NCBI GenBank assembly: GCA_009823505.1
Contig: VZQC01009572.1
Location: 109,105 to 173,104, forward strand
Reading direction: 5' to 3'
DNA length: 64,000 bases
From: Rhizomys pruinosus
Taxonomy: Eukaryota > Chordata > Mammalia > Rodentia > Spalacidae
Shown here: piece after piece, positions 22,390-34,169 of the stretch
Numbering within the stretch: the first letter of the stretch is position 1
Layout: every line of letters starts with the position of its first letter
The notes under the pieces: model-generated
What the model was told of the DNA's origin: nothing
Database searches by the model: none
What the model saw: the letters and a program-made list of their open reading frames with translations, nothing else
Program-made: the position numbers and the translations under genes

Positions 22390-22605
22390 GCCTAGCAGTT
22401 AAGAGTGCCGAGACTCTTGCAGAGGACCCAGGTTCGATCCCCAGCACCCACATGGTGGCTGAGAACCATCTGTAACTCCAGTTCCAGGGGACTCCGACTC
22501 CCTCTTCTGACCTCGGCGGCATTGTAAGACACGGGTGCACAAACCTGCATGCAGACAGTACATTCATACACATACGAAAATAAAAAACAAAAATTAAAAA
22601 AAAAA
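22390..22605 (+). repeat. B2/B3-type SINE, 5' end lost
   Basis: Sense copy beginning at 'cctagcagttaagagtgcc', so the first ~17 bp of the consensus are missing. It has 'ggttcgatccccagcac' (B box) and ends in A-rich sequence. The flanking words agaatgacttg and agaacgacttg form a target duplication with one C/T difference. It lacks the internal 16-bp duplication. Confidence 0.93.
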
Positions 22606-22619
22606 AGAACGACTTGTTC

Positions 22620-23220
22620 TTAGACATGCTGGCTCCTTACTTGGGCCCATTAAGTAACTAAAACCAGAACACAAGCCTGGTATCAGCCTTCATTTTGTAC
22701 CTTTCTCCTTTGCTTTGGGTCAGACTCCAGATCAGCTCTGCAGGTGGGCATGGTAATCACTGGAGGACACTCTTATCTAGAATTAGTTGAACCTATCTTA
22801 TTCCACTTCAAGAGTGAAGGCACAAAGATAAGAGTCCTCCTAGTCCTAAACCCATAGTCACCCTGGAATCCAGGACTATCAAAGCAGGACAGATTACTCC
22901 TCTAATGAAGGCAATTATCTGTGATGGAGGTGCTACTTCCTGGAGCATGAATGATCTGGTGGGAACCAGATTGTTCTGCTCAAGCAGTAAGGGCTACTGC
23001 AAGTCACCCTAGAGAACCAGCACTGAGATAATGATCAACCACTTTGTCCAGGATGGTTTAGTTGAGCCTACTTGCTGCCCCTTGCCCCAATTCTTCCTCT
23101 ACTTAAACCTGAAGCTCATGTCAGTATGGAGAAGAAAATGGACTTGTGCTGCTTCCTGTATGTCCCTGTGTTTCTCTGCATGGCTGCAGTAGGTTGCAAG
23201 CTGAAGCTCAGGGAGAGCTA
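22620..23220. other. Non-repetitive DNA, no gene seen
   Basis: 600 bp with no recognised repeat or exon. Confidence 0.5.
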
Positions 23221-23267
23221 AGAGGGGGAGGGGTGAGCCAGAGGGAGGGAGGGAGGGAGGGGGAAGG

Positions 23268-23317
<50 letters not shown>

Positions 23318-23326
23318 GAAAAAATG
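23221..23326 (+). repeat. GGGA/GA polypurine tract
   Basis: About 105 bp almost only A and G: 'gggagggagggaggg' units, then (GA)n at 23270-23312. It is a potential triplex-forming sequence and a likely length-variable site. Confidence 0.95.
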
Positions 23327-23339
23327 CCTAGCCAGTATT

Positions 23340-23366
23340 AAAAAAAAAAAAAAAAAAAAAAAAACT

Positions 23367-23397
<31 letters not shown>
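23340..23397. repeat. A25-CTCC-T29 inverted homopolymer
   Basis: A25 (23340-23364) followed by ctcc and T29 (23369-23397). The T run is the antisense poly(A) of the adjoining B1; the A run may be the tail of an older, unrecognised insertion. Together they can fold into a 25-bp A:T hairpin. Confidence 0.95.
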
Positions 23398-23399
<2 letters not shown>

Positions 23400-23502
23400 T
23401 TTGTATTTTTTGAGAACAGGGTCTCCCTTTAGTCCCAGCTGGCCTGAAGGTTACTCTGTAAACCAGGCTGGGATTAAAGGTGTGCACCACTCCACCCAGC
23501 AT
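23398..23502 (-). repeat. B1 SINE with ~48-bp internal deletion
   Basis: Antisense B1 whose right arm runs to 'ctgtaaaccaggctgg' and then jumps directly to 'gattaaaggtgtgcacc', skipping the usual 'ccttgaactc...tgcctccc' block. The words before and after the gap share ggctgg/gctggg. Target duplication aactcctttt at 23363-23372 and 23503-23512. Confidence 0.92.
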
Positions 23503-23512
23503 AACTCCTTTT

Positions 23513-24862
23513 ATTGGCAAAAGTCAGGGCCTTTTATACCTGGCCTTGTGAGGTGGGAATGGGGGTTGGGGTGTATGGGAATTTACATCATATACAGAGT
23601 GCTAGCTGGTTGGGTCACCAAAACTGAGGTGTGTTCTCCAGATCACTACAGGAATGTGACAATGTTTTACCCAATGCATCAAAGGCAGAGCCATTTTATC
23701 CATTTGGGAGCAGGAAGCCAGCAGGACCCTGGCCTCACCCTGGGGGGCTGTCAGCCTCTCCCTGGTGGTTATAGGGGCTGAATACAACTTCCTTAAATGC
23801 TCCAGCCAAATGGAATGCCCACGGACTTGGGGTCTCTGGACCCTTGTGTCTGCCCCTCCCCAACCACATTGCTTAAATCTCCTTCCCCTGCTTCTTACCA
23901 TTTTGCTTTTCTTTAATTGGCATCTCAGGGCTGGGTAGCTGAGCTTAGCTTGTTGAGACCTGTCAGATGAGGACTTCCACCCTAAAACTCTGTCAGCAAT
24001 GAGACAGTCACTCTTTGAGATGTCTTTGAGGCCCTTCCCTCCTCAAAGGAACAGAATATTTTATGATAAACCTTCATCAGTGAAGAATCTGCACATCTTA
24101 TCTTCTGTTTAAAATGCTTGAAGTTTAGAGAAGCACACTCCTGAGCCTTCATCATTACCTAGGATCCGTCCTTAAATTTCTTGTATCTCTTTTTATTCTG
24201 ATATTCTTTAAATGGGGGAAAAACATCCTGCCTTTGAGTCCTGTTTTGCTGAAGCAAATAAAAATTATTACCTCACCTTCTCTCTCAGGCTGTTTTGTTC
24301 AGGTTTGGTTGTCCAAGGCAACCAATAAAAAGAAATTTGAGGAACAAAGCCACTTTGCTTTTGGGAGGGGGGGTCACTCTTAATAGCTTGAGAAGGTCAG
24401 AAACATCTTGGCAGGGTCTGCTGAAGACTTTGCTAAGTGACAAGTGAGACGCAGATTCCAGTTATAAAAGCCTGACAACCTTCTGCCTTTCTCTGCTCAT
24501 ATGCAAAGTGCGTTGTTAGTGGGAGGCTTCCTGCCTTGCAAATCCTCACTCTAATGAGAGCCAGGCACCCCTACATCACCATCACATCCAGCCTATTAAT
24601 GTAGCAAGAACCACTCTTGGGTCTGCTCCCCCTGGAAGTAATACTATTTGCTTGTCCAGGTGATGACCAGCAGCACTAATGAGCCAGGACCACAGAATGA
24701 GTGATGGTGTGATGGCAACTCATGGACAATAAGATGGTTGCTAAGAACTTCAGGATCCTGGAAGGGCCCAAGATAAGGAAAGAATGAGGAAGGTAAACAG
24801 GAATCTGCTGAATCTGCCTTACCCCCTATTTTTTAATTTTTTTTATTTTTATTTATTCATTT
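23513..24862. other. No gene seen; possible decayed LTR sequence
   Basis: 1.35 kb not assigned to a family. 'gaagcaaataaaaattatt' (about 24253) and 'ccaataaaaagaaatttg' resemble poly(A)-signal regions, and 'gttataaaagcctgac' (about 24461) a TATA box. The stretch may be ERV-derived, but no convincing boundaries were found. Frames of 126 and 99 codons overlap on opposite strands. Confidence 0.4.
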
Positions 24863-25012
24863 TTTTTTTTGTATTTTTGAGACAGGGTCTCCCTTTAGTC
24901 CCAACTGGCCTGGAGCTTGCTCTGTAGACCAGGCTGGTCTTGAACTCACAGAGATCCACCTGCCTCCACCTCCAAGTGCTGGGATTAAAGGTGTGCACCA
25001 CCACACCAGGCT
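24863..25012 (-). repeat. B1 SINE
   Basis: Antisense B1: T tail, 'gagacagggtctcccttt', 'agaccaggctggtcttgaactc', 'gggattaaaggtgtgcacc'. It is followed by a T- and TTTTG-rich stretch to 25068. Confidence 0.93.
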
Positions 25013-25139
25013 GGTTTTTGGTTTTTTTTTTGTTTTGTTTTGTTTTTTGTTGTTTTTTTTTTTTTCTTATAGGACCATTTTAATCATTGTTTGTCAAGCC
25101 CCTACATTCTTGTGATCTTTTGTATAACCACTTGCTTAA

Positions 25140-25640
25140 TTACCACAAATGGACTATAAATTTTCTAAAAACTTGAACTGGGAGTTGGCCCAATTACAGA
25201 GTGATCTGAGCGCCAGCCCAGTGGTACAAATAAACTCTTCTTCACCAGGACTCACTATTGGTTTCTTGTTTTCCAGAAGATCCCTCAAGAATGGTATCGT
25301 AATTTTAGGGTTGGACACCCTATGTTACCAGGGAAATTGGGGTCCCCTCTTCAGTTTCTCAGTCTCATTAATATAAAGAATTTAAGAATAGACTTAGAAG
25401 GAGACAATTTTATTAAAATTTGAGAAAAAAAATAATGTGGTAGGCAAGCTGGAATAGGAGGAGGGAGATGAGGACAAAAAGCAACACCTTTATGCCTGGA
25501 GACCAGCAAGCTCCCTTCTGGCATTCCTGGCTGGAGCACCAAGGACAGTTCCTGCTTCTGACAAGGGCAAGAATAGAAGCATCCACTTCCTGAGTTCCAG
25601 CTCAGACACTGCCTAGCCAAGTTCTATCCCATCCTTATCA
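25140..25640 (+). mobile_element. Possible ERV LTR 3' part plus leader (copy A)
   Basis: A TATA-like 'actataaattttc' (25151-25163) and a poly(A) signal 'caaataaactcttc' (25227-25240) are followed by 'ggaaattggggtccc' (about 25331) and 'aatttaagaatagacttagaagg' in two parts. The latter segment and 'agctcccttctgg...aggacagttcctg' recur at 35770-36890 (copy B). The repeated order suggests a shared ERV leader. No coding remnant is visible, and the assignment is tentative. Confidence 0.4.
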
Positions 25641-26257
25641 TTGATACTAAATTAGAGAGCTCTTCTGGTTCACTGCTCCCCTGTAAGATCCCCGTTCTCA
25701 AACCTGTTTTCTGTCCTGAAGACTTAGATGAAAATTCATTCTGTCCTTGTCTATAAAGTAGAGGGAGATCTCTTGACTCTAACTGAGATAACTGTCATAT
25801 TAAGCTTTCCAGTTAGTGAGTGGGAGAGAAGAACATGTATTTTGTCAGCTTTTAAATGTGCCAGAAACATAAACTTGGGTGCTCGGAGATTAAACTTTAG
25901 GCTTGCTTGACTGGCACCTAGTATGCGTGTGTATTTCTGCTAGCTGGACTAAGGATGCCATAGGGTAGGTGGGATGTAAACACATGATTTAGGAGACTGT
26001 GATCCAGTAAAGTAGGTGCATACCTTACTATTGACAGTCCAAGATAGGAAGTGCTAAGAATTTAATAAAGACTATAATTTAGAGAACTGAGTGCAGACTT
26101 CCTATCTAACAGGACATAGCTACTTAAATACACTTAATTGTTGCCCAACAGGAATGGGAGTCTTGGTAACTAGATATCCAGACTATCTGGGGTAAAATCT
26201 AAATCTTTTCATTTCTGAATATTGGTACTTTTTAAAAAAACTCTTTTAAAGAGTAGG
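25641..26257. other. Non-repetitive DNA, no gene seen
   Basis: No repeat or exon recognised. Confidence 0.5.
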
Positions 26258-26600
26258 TATACTATCAACTTTCAGTTGCTACCAGAAAATACCTGAGATA
26301 ATCAGTATAAAAGAAGGAAAGGTTTGTTTGAGCCCAGGGTTCTGGAGGTTTCGGTCCAAGGTCAGTTGCGCTCATAGTTTTGGGACACCATACAACAAGC
26401 AGGAGTGCATGGCAGAAGAGTTTTCCCTTTGTAGAGGGAAAGCAGAAGAGAGAGAGAGAGAGAAGAGAAGGGCTCACCCCTAGTGACTTAACTTCCTCTC
26501 CCTAGGCCCTCATTCCTAAAGGCCTATTATCACCCAGTATGCCTTGAGCCTTTAATACCTGGGCCTTTGGAAGTTTCTTGAGATCCAAATTAAAATACCA
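26258..26600 (-). mobile_element. ERVL-MaLR LTR, THE1/MST-like
   Basis: Antisense LTR landmarks are 'cagttgctaccagaaaatacctgagataa', 'gggttctggaggttt', 'catggcagaagag' and near the end 'cctttggaagtttc', 'gatccaaatt'. A (GA)n stretch at about 26446-26462 lies inside. It is diverged and has no internal region. Confidence 0.7.
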
Positions 26601-27349
26601 GGAATGCCATAGGAAGCTTTCAGGGAACTTGAGCCACCCCTAGGAGTTGCCATCTGGCAACCTCTGACCTAGCCTAAGGCAGAAGTGACATCTGGACAGG
26701 AGTTTAAAGGAAGGTTTGCAGGATGGAGACCCTTCCACACAGGATTCGTAGAGTGAATGCGCATGACCAAAGGGCTTTCCAAGTAAGGGAGGGGAGTCTC
26801 AGCTCAGAGAGAAATCCGAAGACAGGTTACTTAAGCATCAAACCCTCAGTCTCCTCAGCTGCCTGATAAGGACTGTAACATCTGTGCCCAGAACTCTTGA
26901 GGTACTGCATAGACAATGCTTGGTGGTATTCCTGACATACAGACAGACCATTTAATAAGCAAGAATGCTTCCTATTCCTTAGTAAAGTATTTGAACTTCA
27001 TTCTACTTGCTCTGTGATCCTTGCAAAGGGCTGCCATTTCCTTTTCCTTCCCTGTTTAAAGATGACATCCTCACTTATTTATGGAAACTAAGCAGTCAGA
27101 AGCACACAAAGAAGAAAATAGCAATCATCTGTGTTCTCACCACGCAGAATTATCCGTGGCTAACATTCTGGCAGTGTTGAATCTGAATCTAGTGTTTTAT
27201 TTCTTTTTTAAAAAAAATCATCCTTGATTTTGTAAAAGTGATGATATCATGTAACATACATATGAAATTTAAAAAGCAAAAAGAAATTTCTTTAAAAAAT
27301 AGTAAAGTGTGAAAATGTAGGAAAAATATTTAAGCCTTACAATTATTAA
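26601..27349. other. Non-repetitive DNA, no gene seen
   Basis: No gene seen. The last 180 bp are very AT-rich. Confidence 0.5.
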
Positions 27350-27546
27350 ATTGGGCAAAAATAAGCTTAGTCAGTAAAGTGCTTCTTTCATGTGCACAAA
27401 GCCCTGAGTTTGTTCCCCAGCACTGCATAAGCTAGGCTTGGTGGCTCTCTCCTGGGATCCCAGGAGTGCAAATGGAAAGTGTAAAGTCATCCTTGCTTCA
27501 TAGCAAGTTTGAGACCAGCCTGGGCTACGTGAGACCTGTCTCAAAG
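27350..27546 (+). repeat. B4-type (ID/B1 composite) SINE
   Basis: 'cagtaaagtgcttctttc', 'gtttgttccccagcactgc', then 'aggcttggtggctctc' and 'gagaccagcctgggctacgtgagacctgtctcaaa'. It is followed immediately by a microsatellite in its 3' tail. Confidence 0.8.
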
Positions 27547-27630
27547 ATGGATGGATGGATGGATGGATGGATGGATGGATGGATGGATGGATGGATGAAT
27601 GGATGGATGAATGGATGGTTGGATGGATGA
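27546..27630 (+). repeat. (ATGG)n microsatellite
   Basis: About 20 ATGG units, perfect over the first ~50 bp and interrupted by 'atga' and 'tt' further on. It grew from the 3' tail of the SINE. The minus-strand frame across it (poly Ile-His-Pro-Ser) is an artefact. Confidence 0.97.
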
Positions 27631-27716
27631 GGTTATTATAAAGATGAAATAAACTACTCAACATAAAGCACATATGTAGGACAGTGTCTGGCACATAGTG
27701 CTTCATAAAGTTGGGT
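27631..27716 (+). repeat. MIR SINE, 3' fragment
   Basis: 'aggttattataaagatgaaataa', 'cataaagcacatatgtagg', 'cagtgtctggcacatagtgc' follow the sense MIR 3' pattern. Confidence 0.7.
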
Positions 27717-28977
27717 TATAGTTGCAGAAGTGGGCTGCAAAGAATTCTGGAGTTGTATAGAGGATCTTCCATGTTGCAGTTAATTAAAGTTGATTATCCA
27801 AGTTGGACCCTGGGTCTTAGTCTTCTTTCTCTCTCCTAAGCCTCTTTATGCCAAACTAGGAAGAGGGAGATAGCTATGACCCTTAGGACTTTCAGGAGTT
27901 GATGCAGGAAGAGTTCCAGACTGCAGGGAGGGTGCAGAATGTTAGTGTGCTTCTACCCTTCCTCTTGACCTCATCTCTCCCTTCCTATGTTCCTTTCCTG
28001 TTCTGGTTTGTGAGCTCAGCAACTGAAGGACCAGAGAATGCTTTCTGTGTGTCTTCCTAGTTACCTTTAAAGCTTCCTTCTCTTCCTGAAGAAAATAGAC
28101 ACTGATCTCAGAGTTGATTATTGACTGGGACATCCATCTTTACTAGTGACTGCAGAAAGGGGAGCATGGCTCTGGCTAAGATCTCGAAGACAGGACGCAA
28201 ATTAGTTGTTAGGTAAGAGCCTCTGCACCTGGAATTCATTAGAGTTTTAAATCCATTTTGCAAATGCATCATTTAACTCTCTGAACCAGGAGTAAAAAGT
28301 CTGGGCCGCTTGGTGAGAAAACCTTTTGCTCAGTGATTGAAAAATCTGGTACTGCCAAGTTCCTTGAGCTTTGCACAAATTTGCTACAGCTTCTTTTTAC
28401 CATAAAGCAGGTGTCAAGCAGAGGCTTTGGAGGCTTTGTGTGCATGTTTACAATCATTATGTTGTATTAAAGAGTCACACTGAGTTCCCCAATGAGAACA
28501 AAAATACTGCATATCCCTCTACCTGTATGCAATTAAATTATTTTCTGGCATGTTTATAGCTCCAGAACCAGTAATCAGCTTTTAGCCTGAATCACAGACG
28601 TGGTGTTATAATCCAGGGCTTCGCTGAGAGGTTCCCATTTACCATTTGCATTTGATAATTTAATTTAAATAATATCAAGAGAGCACAGTTCAACTGCTGG
28701 CAGTTGTCAGAGTAATAGGACGGAATGCATTGTACATGGTTTTTGTTGATTTTAAATAAATTTAGGATTCCTGAATGGTTTCCACTTCCTCATTATTAAG
28801 CTCTTCTGCTTTTGTTCAATAATCTAGAAAACTTTAGTAACCTCAAAAGTCACAAGTACTGTCTCTTTTTGCACCTTTTCCTCCTTCCCATGGAAATGGT
28901 ATCTGAGAAATCTTTAAATTTCCATGATATTGTGAAAGTCCTTCATTGAACCATTAAAAAATATCTCCCCAAAGGGA

Positions 28978-28980
<3 letters not shown>
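27717..28980. other. Repeat-free DNA; possible conserved block
   Basis: No repeat recognised. 28240-28860 is AT-rich with 'gataatttaatttaaataatatc' (28655-28676), 'gcatttgataattt' and 'caataatctag'. It looks like the other TAAT-rich blocks in the window. No gene is evident. Confidence 0.4.
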
Positions 28981-29015
<35 letters not shown>

Positions 29016-29019
29016 TGTG
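28980..29019 (+). repeat. (GT)n microsatellite
   Basis: About 14 GT units, one 'at' break, then five more. Confidence 0.96.
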
Positions 29020-29818
29020 CCTGAAAGATGTCTTTATATATTAAAGATCCATTTTCTGATAAGAGTTGCTGTTCCGGAGTATCCAGTAATTCTAGTAAAA
29101 ATACCTGCTACAGGAACAGTAGACCTCAAGTTAGTGTTCAAGAATTTTACCATGTAAAGTAAATAAATAAATTACAGCAGAAGTTTGTCCTCTGTCCCCT
29201 CTCTTCTGTCCCCTCCTAAATACAATTTATTGGATGACTTCCAGATTTTCCTTTATAGGAATTTCAGCCTGTCAGATTTCTTCACAACATTTGTTGACTT
29301 CTAGGCAAAGTGTTCCAGTTGCTTTCCAAACATGTTGCCATTTCCATCTTACTTTCCATGAATAGAAGAACATACCCCACAGGTTGTTCCGTCTGTACCT
29401 AGACCTTGAAAAAGGAAGTATTTCTACTGTTCTTTTGTTGCCGCTGTAATTTTTTTCTCTCGTTTGCATGGTTTTATAAACTTTCATGGTAAGGCCTGCA
29501 TAGGTCTTCTCTTGATGAGACATGGCTGTGATCATATGAAGCCCTCCATTCTTTCTTGGCCTCCTGGTTCACAGAATCTGCCTTTCCCACCCAACATGGT
29601 AATTAGATGCAAATTAGTCTGTGGACACCATCAAAGGAGGTCCATCGTACTATGGAATGATATTTTCTGACACATCTTGTTTTTAAACTATTTACATAGT
29701 TACACACCTAGAGTTTCTAATCCTACTAGAAACTTCTTAATGAGGAAAACGAGCTCACCGGCAGAGATGTGTATCTTGCCTCTGGTTTCTTTGGAGACAG
29801 AACTGTGACTGTCACTCT
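29020..29818. other. Non-repetitive DNA, no gene seen
   Basis: No repeat or exon recognised. An 87-codon minus frame at 29272-29535 has no known motif. Confidence 0.5.
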
Positions 29819-29830
29819 CCCCTGCTTTGT

Positions 29831-29989
29831 CTTTTTTTTTTTTTTGTCTTTTCAAGACAGGGTCTCCCTGTTGCCCCAGCTGTCCTGGAAGTCACTCTGT
29901 AGACCAGGCTGGCCTTGAACTCACAAAGATCCGCCTGCCTCTGCCTCCCAAGTGCTAGGATTAAAGGTGTGGCCACCACGCCCAGCTGT
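29831..29989 (-). repeat. B1 SINE with 12-bp target-site duplication
   Basis: Antisense B1: T13 tail, 'caagacagggtctccctg', 'agaccaggctggccttgaactc', 'gccaccacgcccagct'. It is flanked by cccctgctttgt (29819-29830) and ccccagctttgt (29990-30001), one mismatch. Confidence 0.95.
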
Positions 29990-30001
29990 CCCCAGCTTTG
30001 T

Positions 30002-30323
30002 ATTTCCTGTCCCACATTCCCATGTTCCCCTCCCTTCTGTTCCTTCCTTTCATTCACCTGTTTCTTATTGGTAAGCAACCTTTTAATCTAAATATTAATT
30101 TAACACTTTATATATTAATAGAATAAAATAAGTATATGTCATTCTTAATTATAGAATTATATATAATATATAATCATAATATACATAATGGGGTATAATT
30201 CAATGTTTGGCTGTATGTACTCACTGTAGAATGATAAATTCAATCTAATTAATCTACTTATCTCATATATGTTTATGGTCAGAATATTGACGATCTATTC
30301 TCAGCAGTTTCTGAATATGCAGT
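30002..30323. other. AT-rich unassigned DNA
   Basis: No gene or repeat family. Rich in 'ataatata' words around 30150-30190. Confidence 0.5.
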
Positions 30324-30339
30324 AATAATATGTATTTTT

Positions 30340-31548
30340 TTTTAATTTTTAACTTTTTTGGTTTTTGTTATTAAAGTTAATTTTTATTGAGCACATTTTA
30401 TACAACATTTCTTAATCAAATTTAGACTCATTCCCCCATGCATGCCCCCCTCCCCCAGCCACACCCTCCCCCCCCAGCCACCCCACCCCGAATCAGAGCC
30501 CATGGATTCTGCCATGCATGTTAAGTCCTGTCTTGCATTTTTTTTCTCAGTCTTTTTTTTTCCTTTGGATGCAGAAGTTTACTGTTTTGGTCAGTTCTTT
30601 GAACAGGTTTTTCTCTCTTTTTTGTTCCCTTTAATTTTATATTACTCCAAAATATGCATACATACACTCCGCACATAAATCGGAATTACAAAGTCTGAAA
30701 ATAAGCTATAGGTTAATTCCAAAACATGTTTAGGGATTCACATTTTAACAGTAAAGTTGCATGCAGGTAAAAAGAAATATAACTTTACATTCTAAATTAC
30801 ATGTATGTTTTAATATAATTTTTGAAGGTTCTATAAGAATTTAATGTAAATTTTATAATCAGTTTACAATATAAAGTATACATTATTGTGATATTTCAAT
30901 AACTCAGGGATTATACTGAAATTATTCTATAAAGCTATCAATACTTTTTTTATTTTGTATTATTCCAAAATATGCATATATACATTCCACACATAATGTA
31001 CCCACAGGATGCATCCTACTGCAAAGATACATGCACAGTTATGTTTACTGCAGCTCTCTTCACAATAGCAAAGACCTGGATCCAACCCAAATGCCCCTCA
31101 ATAGATGACTGGATAACAAAAATGTGGTACATCTACACAATGGAGTTCTATGCAGCAGTAAAGAAAGATGACATCATGAGCTTTGCTGGTAAATGGATGG
31201 AACTTGAAGCAATTATACTAAGTGAAGTAACACAGTCCCAGAAAAAAAAAAAGGTGAATGGTTTCCCTCATTTGTGGATGCTAACACCAAATCCCCAGTT
31301 GTGAATCTATAAATGGGCTCTAGAATTGTCTTACCACTTATACTCACACATTGTAATTACCATATATAGATGGAGGAGATGTAGTCATATTCTAAAAAAA
31401 GAATGTAAAGTTACACGACTTTATACCTGCATGCAAATTTACTGTTAAAATGTGAATCTCTAAATGTGTTTAGGAATGAACCTACAGTTTATTTATAGAA
31501 TTTTTAATTTTGATTTATGTGTGGAGTGTATACATGCATATAATATAA
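30340..31548. mobile_element. LINE-1 insertion with inverted 5' segment
   Basis: Left segment (30340 to about 30990) is L1 3'UTR in antisense, starting from the T-rich tail and the C-rich block at 30430-30490. Right segment (about 30996-31548) is L1 in sense: the 3' end of ORF2 (30996-31250) encoding a stretch with Trp-Ile-Gln-Pro-Lys-Cys-Pro and Lys-Met-Trp-Tyr-Ile motifs, then 3'UTR. The 16-bp word aataatatgtattttt lies at 30324-30339 and again at 31549-31564, so both segments arrived in one event. Roughly 160 bp of 3'UTR is present in both segments in opposite orientation. Confidence 0.85.
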
Positions 31549-31564
31549 AATAATATGTATTTTT

Positions 31565-33880
31565 AGTGAAATTAATCCCCATATTTTGCAATAGATCTCT
31601 AAAACTTCTTCTAACAGACTTTGTACCCTTTGATCAATAATTTCCCATCTCCTTTCCCACCTGCCCCAACCCCCTCTGAAACTACAGTTCTCCTCAGGAA
31701 CCCTCTGATAGTACTCAAGGTGGGGAGAGATTACAGTGGTCACCTTTGTTTCCTGTGTGTCCTGGGAAGTAAGGCCTCAGACTGTCCTGCTGCCCTTTGA
31801 GAGGTGTCTTATCCTCTGAAGGACAGCCCAAACTTTCTGCCAGCCATAGTACTAGATACCGTTTTCTCTGGGACTCTTTTTTCTGACTTCCCAACAACCA
31901 CAGACTTTAATTATCCCTGTTTCCTTGATGTTGAAACTATAGAGAAGTGAGCTAACCTGTCCTGGGTCTTCCTGTTGGCACCACTGTCACTGAGATCCAG
32001 TCCAAAGCTTGTCAGGCCAGAAACTCAAGGTCTCTGCACACATGGTCTCTGTGCACATGCTCTATCTACAACTTGTTCATGCACATTACTAAATGTTCTC
32101 TCAGCGGATCAGGTAGAATTGTACATCTGTGCTTCTGGCCTTTGATCATTACTGGTTACTTCTCCATCCTTGTGATGTCACGTGTATCTAGTAATGTCTC
32201 CGTACACAGCGGCTTGTGTGTTTTGGTAACTCACACAACCTAAAGATTTACTTGGTTTGAATAGAGCCCTGGGGTAAGACACCTTCCTTCCCTGCCACTG
32301 ACTAGCCCTTCTCATCGAAGTGTCTCAAATCACAGTGTCACACTATATTCTCTTCTCCCAGTCTCTACCTTGAGTGATTAAGTGAATGAAAGAGAGGCGA
32401 TGAAGCATTCCTAGGCAGTGTCCCTACAACGCCTTCTGTGTGCTGTGTCTTGGGACTTTCTGAGCTCTACCAGATGAAGGGCATATGAGGGGACTTTAGT
32501 GGGTGTGTGTTCGTGTAGAGGACGTCTGAGAAATATGGCCACAGTGTTCAAAGAGAAGTCACCACCACAGAAATCAGCAGCTCCAAGGGGACGTGAGCAG
32601 TGATCCAGTCAGCTTAATATGGGCAGTAAATATTCAGGTTTTTTACAGGAACAAGACTGATAAAATCCAGTGAACATGGATACTTCATCATAGCGAATGT
32701 AATGATTTTCATTTATTTTAATTCTGTGATTAGTTCTGTTAATAAAAATGTCTATTTAAGCTATTTAAGATACCCACTAAAATTCTATAATATTAATTTC
32801 ATGGAAAAATTCCAACAGAACTATATTAGTTTTTCCCCCATTAAGGTAACATTATGGACTTTTAATGGCACTCTTAGCTATAATGGTTTTTATTGACCTA
32901 ATTATTAAAATGCATTAAAATCAGTCTTAATGCTTTGGAAATTATGTAACAACAGCATCAGTGCAAGAGGCATGGCTGCTTACTGTCTGGAAAGAGAGAT
33001 CCCAGCCACATGTCCCTAACACACTTTTTCTTTATCTAAGGAAAAAAACAAATTGTATTTTAATACCACTTGAGGTATTCACCTTTCATATTTTATTAAA
33101 TTTAAACTAGCAAAATAATACTTGGTGTTAAATGAGTTATAATGCACATAGGAAATTTGTCTCTTCTTTCCCAAGTTTTTAACTTTTGATAATTTCGAAA
33201 ATAGTATTAAAATGATTAGTGGTAGTATTAAATATGAGAGACTCTATGTAGACTTTATAATTAGTTTTTACTATAAAAGTATGTTGGCAAGTGAAACAAT
33301 TTTAAATAATGCAGAAGAAGGAGAAGACAGTGTCAAGTTCCACTTGCCAAAAGTACCAGGATGGAAGTGGGGAGGAGATAGTTGGAACTCATTGATTTTT
33401 GCCTCCTAATAATATTTGACATTTCTTTGGCATCAGGAGCAGATCTATCACACAAGTGCCTGTGAGTTCTTGCCCCAGTCCCCAGTCAGACATCAGTAGG
33501 AGATTTCTGCACCCCTTCTCCCTAGAACAGTACAGCCTTGGGCTGCATCTTGGGACTCTACTTCGGACAAACTCATCCGATACAAATGGACACAGTATGA
33601 AAACCTATTTTGCATCCCTGGTGATTGTTATCGATAACTGTTTAGTTTTGAGGCGCACATGAATCTCACTGGCTCATCAAAGAAGTTCTTAGAGAGTATA
33701 TGGTAGTCAGCCTCCCGTTAGTGTCAAGAATGTCTGTCAACTTCTGTATAACTAAAAAGGGTTTGTTTGGATTCCATTTGTGAGGCTTTAGTCCGTGACC
33801 AACTGACTCTGAGGCTCTGAGGCTGTGGCAGGACATCCTTGTTTGTGGTAGAGCTGAGTGGCTTTCCATATGTCTAGAAC
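31565..33880. other. Repeat-free DNA; AT-rich 32.6-33.3 kb block
   Basis: 2.3 kb without a recognised repeat. 32590-33330 is very AT-rich with 'attaat', 'ttaaat' words. Small frames (64-68 codons) show no motifs. Confidence 0.45.
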
Positions 33881-33929
33881 ATGAAAAATATAGAAAGACA
33901 CCAGAGCACCATCATCCCATCTTTGGATA

Positions 33930-34020
33930 TTTCTTTTGCCTCCCGATACTACGAAGCTGAGGACCAAGCCTTTAACATGTGGGCCTTTGAAGAAAGTCCA
34001 GATCCAAATAACAGTGGGAA
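33930..34020 (-). mobile_element. Possible MaLR LTR fragment
   Basis: 'accaagcctttaacatgtgggcctttg' and 'gtccagatccaaataac' resemble the antisense 5' part of THE1/MST-like LTRs. Short and diverged. Confidence 0.35.
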
Positions 34021-34169
34021 GGATGAAGAAGATCCAATTCTAATTTAACAGAGAAAAATAAAATCTCAGAGGTTAGAAACTGATTGAACTAGGGAACATA
34101 GTAGATAAGGCACGAGTTTGAGTCACAGACATGACTCCTGAATCCTGATCTACTCTTTCTGTTGGTCTT

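Noticed and set aside
30996..31304. Protein gene with 'Trp-Ile-Gln-Pro-Lys-Cys-Pro' motif
   Set aside because: This is the C-terminal part of L1 ORF2 within an inverted, truncated insertion. It has no start and no upstream reverse-transcriptase domain.
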